Part shown: positions 36,753 to 42,511 of the stretch, in pieces | Numbering within the stretch: the first letter of the stretch is position 1 | How the letters are laid out: the number at the start of each line of letters is the position of its first letter | Assembly (NCBI GenBank): GCA_009914555.1 | Contig: WNDY01000039.1 | Coordinates: 1 to 42,511, forward strand | Origin: Xylophilus sp. | GTDB lineage: Bacteria > Pseudomonadota > Gammaproteobacteria > Burkholderiales > Burkholderiaceae_C | DNA: 42,511 nt | Direction: 5' to 3' | The notes under the pieces: model-generated | What the model saw: only the letters and a program-made list of their open reading frames with translations | The model's database searches: none | Told to the model about the DNA's origin: nothing | Program-made: the position numbers and the translations under genes

Positions 36753-39307
36753 TCGAAGCAATCGCAATTGCCATTGCTGTGCTCGGTGCGGTTCTGTTGC
36801 TCATCCTCTTTGCCCGCATCCGGGCCGTCGATGCCGAGCTGAAGCTCAAGAAGCATCGCGCCAAGGATGCCGGCCTGGCCGATCTGCTCAATTACGCCGC
36901 CGTGGTCGATGACGGCGTGATCGTGGGCAAGAACGGCTCCTTCATGGCCGCATGGCTGTACAAGGGGGATGACAACGCCAGCAGCACCGAGGAACAGCGG
37001 GAAATGGTGTCGTTCCGCATCAACCAGGCCCTGGCGGGCCTGGGGAACGGCTGGATGGTGCATGTCGATGCTGTGCGTCGGCCTGCGCCGAACTACTCGG
37101 AGCGCGGCGTCTCGTCGTTCCCCGACTCTGTGTCCTCGGCCATTGACGAGGAACGCCGGCGCTTGTTCGAGGGCCTGGGCGCGATGTTCGAGGGCTACTT
37201 TGTCCTGACCGTCACGTGGTTCCCGCCGGTGCTGGCCCAGCGCAAGTTTGTCGAACTCATGTTCGATGACGATGCGGTGGCTCCCGACCATACGGCGCGC
37301 ACGACGGGCCTTATCGCGCAGTTCAAGCGCGAGATCACCAGCCTGGAATCTCGCCTGTCCTCGGCGGTCAAGCTGACGCGCCTGCGCGGCCAGAAGGTCG
37401 TCTCGGAAGAGGGCAGGGAAGTCACGCACGATGACTTCCTGAGCTGGTTGCAGTTCTGCGTGACGGGCCTGCATCACCCGGTCATGCTGCCCAGCAATCC
37501 GATGTACCTCGATGCGGTCATCGGCGGGCAAGAGCTGTGGGGCGGCGTGGTGCCCAAGATCGGGCGCAAGTTCATCCAGGTGGTCGCCATCGAAGGCTTC
37601 CCCTTGGAGTCAACGCCTGGGGTGCTCTCGGCTCTGGCCGAGCTGCCCAGCGAATACCGCTGGTCGAGCCGCTTCATCTTCATGGATCAGCACGAGTCCT
37701 TGAAGCACCTGGACAAGTTCCGCAAGAAGTGGAAGCAGAAGATTCGCGGCTTCTTCGATCAGGTGTTCAACACGAATACCGGCTCCATCAACCAGGACGC
37801 GGCCGCGATGGTCGGCGACGCCGAGGCGGCCATCGCCGAGGTCAACAGCGGCTTGGTGGCGGCCGGCTACTACACCAGCGTGGTCGTGCTGATGGACGAG
37901 GATCGGGAGCGCCTGGCGGCCTCCGCGCTCCTGGTCGAGAAGGCAGTCAACCGCCTGGCCTTCGCGGCCCGTATCGAGACGATCAACACGCTCGATGCGT
38001 ACCTGGGCAGCTTGCCCGGCCACGGTGTCGAGAACGTGCGTCGGCCGCTCATCAACACGATGAACCTGGCCGACCTGCTGCCGACAAGCTCCATCTGGAC
38101 GGGCAGCGCCACGGCTCCGTGCCCGATGTACCCGCCGCTGTCGCCGGCGCTCATGCACTGCGTGACGGTGGGCGCTACGCCGTTCCGCCTGAACCTGCAC
38201 GTGCGCGACCTGGGCCACACCTTCATGTTCGGCCCGACCGGCGCGGGCAAATCGACGCACCTGGGGATCATCGCCGCGCAGCTCCGTCGCTACGCCGGCA
38301 TGTCGATCTACGCCTTCGACAAGGGCATGTCGATGTACCCGCTCGCGGCCGGCATTCGTGCGGCCACGAAGGGCAAGAGCGGCCTGCACTTCACGGTGGC
38401 CGCCGACGACGACCGGCTGGCCTTCTGCCCGCTCCAGTTCCTCGAAACGAAGGGGGATCGGGCCTGGGCGATGGAGTGGATCGACACCATCCTGGCGTTG
38501 AACGGTGTCAACACCACGCCGGCGCAGCGCAACGAGATCGGCAACGCGATCATGAGCATGCACGCCAGCGGCGCGCGCACGCTCTCCGAGTTCTCGGTGA
38601 CGATCCAGGACGAGGCGATCCGCGAGGCCATCAAGCAGTACACGGTGGACGGCTCGATGGGCCACTTGCTTGATGCCGAAGAGGACGGTCTGTCGCTGTC
38701 CGACTTCACGGTGTTCGAGATCGAAGAGCTGATGAACCTGGGCGAGAAGTTCGCGCTCCCGGTGCTGCTCTACCTGTTCCGCCGCATCGAGCGCGCACTG
38801 AAAGGCCAGCCCTCCGTCATCATCCTGGACGAAGCCTGGTTGATGCTGGGCCACCCGGCGTTCCGCGCCAAGATCAGGGAATGGCTCAAGGTGCTGCGCA
38901 AGGCCAACTGCCTTGTGCTGATGGCTACGCAAAGCCTTTCGGACGCGGCCAACTCGGGCATCTTGGACGTGATCGTGGAATCGACCGCGACCAAGATTTT
39001 CCTGCCCAACGTCTACGCCAGGGACGAGGACACCTCGGCGCTCTATCGCCGCATGGGCCTCAACGCGCGGCAGATCGAAATCCTGGCGACCGCCATTCCG
39101 AAGCGTCAGTACTACTACGTGTCGGAGAACGGCCGCCGTCTCTATGACCTTGCCCTGGGGCCGATGGCCCTGGCCTTCGTCGGCGCGTCCGACAAGGAAT
39201 CGGTCGCCACCATCAAGAGCCTCGAAGCCAAGTTCGGCCACGAATGGGTGCATGAGTGGCTGGCCGGCCGTGGGCTGAATCTCAACGACTACCTGGAGGC
39301 CGCATGA
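36749..39307 (+). CDS. trbE: TrbE, VirB4-like ATPase
   Basis: An 852-aa ATPase, the same length as RP4 TrbE. A hydrophobic helix at the N-terminus (IEAIAIAIAVLGAVLLLILFA) anchors it in the membrane. Walker A 'FGPTGAGKSTH' starts near residue 494, and Walker B 'VIILDEAWLML' has Asp694/Glu695. 'LMATQSLSDAANSGI' near 718 and 'ATKIFLPN' near 745 are also typical. It powers pilus subunit extraction and substrate transfer. Start and stop overlap trbD and trbF by four bases each. Confidence 0.97.
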   Translation: MIEAIAIAIAVLGAVLLLILFARIRAVDAELKLKKHRAKDAGLADLLNYAAVVDDGVIVGKNGSFMAAWLYKGDDNASSTEEQREMVSFRINQALAGLGNGWMVHVDAVRRPAPNYSERGVSSFPDSVSSAIDEERRRLFEGLGAMFEGYFVLTVTWFPPVLAQRKFVELMFDDDAVAPDHTARTTGLIAQFKREITSLESRLSSAVKLTRLRGQKVVSEEGREVTHDDFLSWLQFCVTGLHHPVMLPSNPMYLDAVIGGQELWGGVVPKIGRKFIQVVAIEGFPLESTPGVLSALAELPSEYRWSSRFIFMDQHESLKHLDKFRKKWKQKIRGFFDQVFNTNTGSINQDAAAMVGDAEAAIAEVNSGLVAAGYYTSVVVLMDEDRERLAASALLVEKAVNRLAFAARIETINTLDAYLGSLPGHGVENVRRPLINTMNLADLLPTSSIWTGSATAPCPMYPPLSPALMHCVTVGATPFRLNLHVRDLGHTFMFGPTGAGKSTHLGIIAAQLRRYAGMSIYAFDKGMSMYPLAAGIRAATKGKSGLHFTVAADDDRLAFCPLQFLETKGDRAWAMEWIDTILALNGVNTTPAQRNEIGNAIMSMHASGARTLSEFSVTIQDEAIREAIKQYTVDGSMGHLLDAEEDGLSLSDFTVFEIEELMNLGEKFALPVLLYLFRRIERALKGQPSVIILDEAWLMLGHPAFRAKIREWLKVLRKANCLVLMATQSLSDAANSGILDVIVESTATKIFLPNVYARDEDTSALYRRMGLNARQIEILATAIPKRQYYYVSENGRRLYDLALGPMALAFVGASDKESVATIKSLEAKFGHEWVHEWLAGRGLNLNDYLEAA

Positions 39308-40086
39308 GCATCGCCGACACCCTCAAGGGCTTGATCTTCAAGAAGCCCGCCAACCCCTCCGAGCCGCGCGATCCGCGCCGCTCGAAGGAACCGCTCGCCG
39401 GCGGTCGCCGCTCGGGCGAGGCCGAGAACCCCTACCTGGCCGCGCGTCGCACCTGGAACGATCACGTGGGCGGCGTCGTCTCGCAGCGCCAGACCTGGCA
39501 GGTGATCGGCATCCTGTCGCTGTTGATCGCGCTGGCCGGCGTTGGCGGCGTGATCCACATCGGCAGCCAGTCGAAGTTCATCCCCTACGTGGTCGAGGTG
39601 GACAAGCTGGGCCAGACCGTGGCCGCCGGCCCGGTGCAGGCCGCCGGGAAGGCCGATCCGCGCGTCATCCATGCCGCTGTCGCGGACTGGATGAGCTGCG
39701 CGCGCATGGTGTCGCCTGACGTGGCTATGCAGCGCAAGTGCGTGTTCAAGGCGTACTCGATGCTCGCCCCGAACGATCCGGCGACGCCAAAGATGAATGA
39801 GTGGCTGAACGGCACGCCCGACTCCAGCCCGTTCAAGCGCGCCGAGAAGGAAATGGTCAGCGTCGAGATCAAGACCGTCATCCCGCAGACGCCCGACACC
39901 TGGCAAGTCGAGTGGGTGGAAACCACCCGCGACCGCCAAGGCACGCTGAAAGGCCAGCCCGTCACCTGGCGCGCGCTCGTGACTACCTACATCGCCGAGG
40001 TCACGCCCAACACCACCGATGAGCAACTGCGGAACAACCCGTTGAGCATCTACGTGCGTGATTACTCCTGGTCCCGCATCCAATGA
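39304..40086 (+). CDS. trbF: TrbF, VirB8-like assembly protein
   Basis: A 260-aa bitopic inner-membrane protein with the RP4 TrbF length. A cytoplasmic part of about 70 residues is followed by one transmembrane helix ('QVIGILSLLIALAGVGGVIHI') and a periplasmic VirB8-type domain ('FIPYVVEVDKLGQTVAAGPVQ', 'WQVEWVETTRDRQG'). It nucleates the channel by contacts with TrbG and TrbI. The ATG at 39304 overlaps the trbE stop; an in-frame upstream ATG at 39256 lies inside trbE and is less likely. Confidence 0.95.
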   Translation: MSIADTLKGLIFKKPANPSEPRDPRRSKEPLAGGRRSGEAENPYLAARRTWNDHVGGVVSQRQTWQVIGILSLLIALAGVGGVIHIGSQSKFIPYVVEVDKLGQTVAAGPVQAAGKADPRVIHAAVADWMSCARMVSPDVAMQRKCVFKAYSMLAPNDPATPKMNEWLNGTPDSSPFKRAEKEMVSVEIKTVIPQTPDTWQVEWVETTRDRQGTLKGQPVTWRALVTTYIAEVTPNTTDEQLRNNPLSIYVRDYSWSRIQ

Positions 40087-40103
40087 ATTCGAGGTCATCC
40101 ACC

Positions 40104-41003
40104 ATGAAGAAAACCCTCTCCGCTTTGATCGTGGGCGCTGCTGTGGCGGTGCCCTCCCTGGCCCTGGCCGCCCCTGGCGACGACATTGCCGACAAGTATT
40201 TCAACAAGACCAACCCGACGCTGACCGCTCAAGAGCGCGCGGCGCTCGCCATCGCCAAGCGGTGGGAAGCGGGGTCGGCGACCGGCATCAAGCCGGTGGC
40301 CGGCTCGGGCGGTGCCATCAAGTTCGTGTACGGCGCGCAGCAGCCGAGCATCGTTTGCGCGGTGCTCCAGGTGTGCGACGTGGCCTTGCAGGCCGGCGAA
40401 CAGGTGAACTCGATCAACCTGGGCGACACGGCCCGGTGGACGGTCGAGCCGGCCATCACCGGCAGCGGTGCGACCGAGGTTCAGCACCTCATCATCAAGC
40501 CGATGGACGTGGGCCTCGAAACCAGCCTGGTCGTGACCACGAACCGCCGCAGCTACCACTTCCGCCTGCGCTCGCATCGCACCGAGTACATGCCGCAAGT
40601 CTCGTTCACGTACCCCGAGGAAGCGCAAGCCAAGTGGGACGCGATCCAGCGCCGCGAGAAGCAGGAACGCACCGACAACACCCTGCCGGCCACCGGCGAG
40701 TACCTGGGCGATCTCTCGTTCGACTATGAGCTGTCCGGGTCGGCGAGCTGGAAGCCTGTGCGCGTCTACAACGATGGCCGCAAGACCATCATCGAAATGC
40801 CCGGCACGATGCAGCAGACCGAAGCGCCGACGCTCCTGGTCGTGCGCAAAGAGGGCGGCCTGTTCACCGACGACGAAACGGTGCTGGTCAATTACCGCGT
40901 GCAGGGCAATCGCTACATCGTGGACACGGTGTTTGACCGCGCGATCCTGATTGCCGGTGTTGGCAGCAGCCAAGACCGCGTGACCATCAGCCGGAGGAAG
41001 TGA
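40104..41003 (+). CDS. trbG: TrbG, VirB9-like channel protein
   Basis: A 299-aa exported protein with a signal peptide (MKKTLSALIVGAAVAVPSLALA). The N-terminal domain includes 'AIKFVYGAQQPSIVCAVLQVCDVALQAGEQVNSINLGDTARW', and the C-terminal beta domain includes 'VYNDGRKTIIEMPGTMQQTEAPTLLVV' and 'YIVDTVFDRAILIAGVGSSQDRVTI', all typical of VirB9/TrbG. It forms the outer part of the core complex with TrbH and TrbI. The start ATG at 40104 fits the signal peptide; GAGGTCATCC precedes it. Confidence 0.95.
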   Translation: MKKTLSALIVGAAVAVPSLALAAPGDDIADKYFNKTNPTLTAQERAALAIAKRWEAGSATGIKPVAGSGGAIKFVYGAQQPSIVCAVLQVCDVALQAGEQVNSINLGDTARWTVEPAITGSGATEVQHLIIKPMDVGLETSLVVTTNRRSYHFRLRSHRTEYMPQVSFTYPEEAQAKWDAIQRREKQERTDNTLPATGEYLGDLSFDYELSGSASWKPVRVYNDGRKTIIEMPGTMQQTEAPTLLVVRKEGGLFTDDETVLVNYRVQGNRYIVDTVFDRAILIAGVGSSQDRVTISRRK

Positions 41004-41005
41004 CC

Positions 41006-41494
41006 ATGCGCAAGATCGTCTCTCTCGCGCTGCTCGCCCTCGCCCTGGGCCTCGGCGGCTGCGCCACCACCAGCCAGTACGGCAACTTCGTCCAGTCGGC
41101 CGCGCTCGATCAGCAGAAGCTCGCCGCCGACGCGGTGCAGCAGCTCGCCACGCTGTACGCGCCGGCGCGCACGCGCCTGGAGCTGCAACAGCCGACGCCC
41201 GACCCGTTCGGCCAGGCCCTGGTCAAGTCGCTGCGCGACAAGGGCTATGCCCTCCTGGAGTTCGCCCCGGCCGGCGCTTCCGCGCAGGCCCCGGCCTCGG
41301 CCGCATCGCAGCCGAGCGCACCGGCCACCACGGCCGCGCCGGGCGGCCTGCCGCTGCGCTATGTGCTCGACCAGGCCGGCGACTCGAACCTGTACCGCCT
41401 GACCTTGATGGTCGGCAACCAATCCATCACCCGCCCGTACCTGGCGCAAAACGGCACGTTCGCGCCGGCCGGGTACTGGGTGCGCAAGGAGTGA
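41006..41494 (+). CDS. trbH: TrbH, VirB7-like lipoprotein
   Basis: A 162-aa lipoprotein. The signal peptide ends in the lipobox LGGC, with the lipid-modified Cys at residue 20, followed by 'ATTSQYGNFVQSAALDQQKLAADAVQQLATLY'. The middle is Ala/Pro rich, and the end 'SITRPYLAQNGTFAPAGYWVRKE' is typical of TrbH. It anchors the core complex at the outer membrane. GGAGGAAG in the last codons of trbG serves as ribosome site. Confidence 0.94.
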   Translation: MRKIVSLALLALALGLGGCATTSQYGNFVQSAALDQQKLAADAVQQLATLYAPARTRLELQQPTPDPFGQALVKSLRDKGYALLEFAPAGASAQAPASAASQPSAPATTAAPGGLPLRYVLDQAGDSNLYRLTLMVGNQSITRPYLAQNGTFAPAGYWVRKE

Positions 41495-41498
41495 CGCC

Positions 41499-42511
41499 AT
41501 GACTGAAAACGCCGATCAGATGGCACCTGACGCTTCGCCTGGCGAAGTGTCCAAGAAGGCGGGCGTCCGTCGCGTCAACAACATGCCCATGTACATCCTC
41601 GGCGGCGTCCTGCTGTCGTTCGTGCTGGTCATGGCCCTGGTCGCGGCGGATCGCGCGGCCAAGCAGAACGCGCCGGCGGATGGCCCGAAGGAGAAGGCCG
41701 GCAGCACGTCGATGTTCGCCAAGGAGATCGCGGGCGACAAGACCGGCGGCTTGATCGAGCCGGCAAGCCCGCTCAAGGTGCCCGACATGCCGACCGGCCC
41801 CGCCTCGGCTCCCCTGGAGATCGCGCGGCCGTCCAACCCGGACGCGCCGCCGGCCCCGCCGGCGAACCCTGGCAACCCCGGCCAGCCGGTGAACGACGAC
41901 GAGGCCCAGCGCATCCGCATGGCGAAGATGCAGATGTTCGGCGAGGCCGTGAAAGCCAAGACCACCGTGCGCGTGGATGCTCCGCGTAGCAACGGCTCCG
42001 CGCCTGGTGGCCCGAGCACCTACACCAGCACGCCGCAGACGCGCGATGAAATGCTGAACCGCATCGCAGCGGTGCAGCAGCAAATCGACGCGCAGCGCAG
42101 CAACGATCCGACCGCCGCCTATCAAGCGCGCCTGGCGCAGATTCGCGGCATGGGCGTCGGTGGCAGCGCGGCCCCGGCCGCCGGCGGCATGGGCGCGGGC
42201 GGTGCGCCGCAGCTCCTGCAAACCTCGACCAGCGGCGGCGGGCGCAACAGCATGGCGCAGTTCGGCCAGGGTGGGCAGGGCGACCGCTGGAAGCTGGATT
42301 CGCAGCCGGAAGCGCCGCGCACGCCGTTCGAGCTGCGCGCCGGCTTCGTGGTGCCGGCCACGCTCATTTCGGGCATCAACTCCGATCTGCCGGGCCAAAT
42401 CATGGCCCAGGTCGCGCAGGACGTGTACGACACGCCGACCGGCAAGCATCTGTTGATCCCGCAAGGCTCGCGGCTCGTCGGCTCGTATTCGAGCGATGTG
42501 GCCTACGGCCA
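41499..42511 (+). CDS. trbI: TrbI, mating-channel protein (5' part; continues at base 128 of the circle)
   Basis: The first 337 codons of TrbI. A short cytoplasmic N-terminus is followed by one transmembrane helix ('MYILGGVLLSFVLVMALVA' at about residues 29-47), a Pro/Ala-rich periplasmic linker (about 75-135) and a Gln/Gly-rich region. The beta-barrel domain then begins with 'FELRAGFVVPATLISGINSDLPGQIMAQVAQDVYDT'. This is the VirB10/TrbI layout. The gene continues through the terminal 127-bp overlap into 128-533. The start ATG at 41499 lies five bases after the trbH stop. Confidence 0.96.
   Translation, partial: MTENADQMAPDASPGEVSKKAGVRRVNNMPMYILGGVLLSFVLVMALVAADRAAKQNAPADGPKEKAGSTSMFAKEIAGDKTGGLIEPASPLKVPDMPTGPASAPLEIARPSNPDAPPAPPANPGNPGQPVNDDEAQRIRMAKMQMFGEAVKAKTTVRVDAPRSNGSAPGGPSTYTSTPQTRDEMLNRIAAVQQQIDAQRSNDPTAAYQARLAQIRGMGVGGSAAPAAGGMGAGGAPQLLQTSTSGGGRNSMAQFGQGGQGDRWKLDSQPEAPRTPFELRAGFVVPATLISGINSDLPGQIMAQVAQDVYDTPTGKHLLIPQGSRLVGSYSSDVAYG
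42385..42511. repeat. Terminal redundancy (same as 1-127)
   Basis: These 127 bases equal bases 1-127 exactly. A length of 127 is a usual assembly k-mer overlap, so this is an assembly signature of a circle and not a biological repeat. Confidence 0.95.

Noticed and set aside
42385..42511. A real direct repeat in trbI
   Set aside because: Both copies lie at the exact window ends, and joining them restores one intact trbI.
1..42511. tRNA, rRNA or antibiotic-resistance genes
   Set aside because: None seen on either strand; every sizeable segment is accounted for by backbone genes or control regions.

Overview
The window is a complete, circular, broad-host-range conjugative plasmid of the IncP-1 family. 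Its first 127 bases (1-127) are repeated exactly as its last 127 (42385-42511), so the true circle is about 42,384 bp and the trbI gene runs across the join. Gene content, gene order and protein sizes (TrfA1 406 aa, TraC 1448 aa, KorB 349 aa, IncC1 358 aa, KfrA 343 aa; no kleC/kleD) fit the IncP-1 beta (R751-like) branch as I recall it; the exact subgroup needs a trfA tree. The DNA is G+C rich throughout (about 64% by eye). IncP-1 plasmids live in many Proteobacteria, so the chromosomal host cannot be told from this sequence.

Layout by region. 34320-42511 and 1-5530 (+): trbA regulator and the trbB-trbP mating-pair-formation operon. 5546-6808 (+): upf30.5 and upf31 methyltransferase. 6810-7661 (-): parA serine resolvase with a presumed res site. 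8149-20076 (-): traC, D, E, F, G, I (with traH nested inside) and traJ. 20153-20253: oriT with the nic site at 20212/20213. 20450-22016 (+): traK, L, M. 22219-28368 (-): the control region kfrC, kfrB, kfrA, korB, incC, korA, kleF, kleE, kleB, kleA. 28525-30493 (-): korC, klcB, klcA. 30664-31244 (+): a ParD/ParE-type toxin-antitoxin pair, the only clear accessory genes. 31258-32332: oriV with iterons and DnaA boxes. 32597-34206 (-): trfA and ssb.

How it works together. TrfA binds the iterons to start replication. IncC/KorB (ParA/ParB type) handle partition. KorA, KorB, KorC, TrbA and KfrA repress through operators that can be read directly: ten perfect KorB sites, two perfect and two near-perfect KorA sites, two KorC sites and one long KfrA palindrome. 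TraI/TraJ/TraK process oriT, TraG couples the relaxosome to the Trb secretion channel, and TraF/TrbC/TrbP make the pilus. The plasmid carries no resistance, mercury, catabolic, integron or transposon genes, and the usual IncP-1 insertion hotspots are empty.

The least explained signals are (1) five clusters of short hairpin repeats, three of which share the same order of palindromic hexamers and sit beside the terminators of traC, kfrC and trfA, and one of which is translated in frame inside klcB; (2) a dispersed motif around CCTTGGCGTC, with a 16-bp exact form in traM, klcB and oriV; and (3) the ParDE-like module inserted between klcA and oriV.
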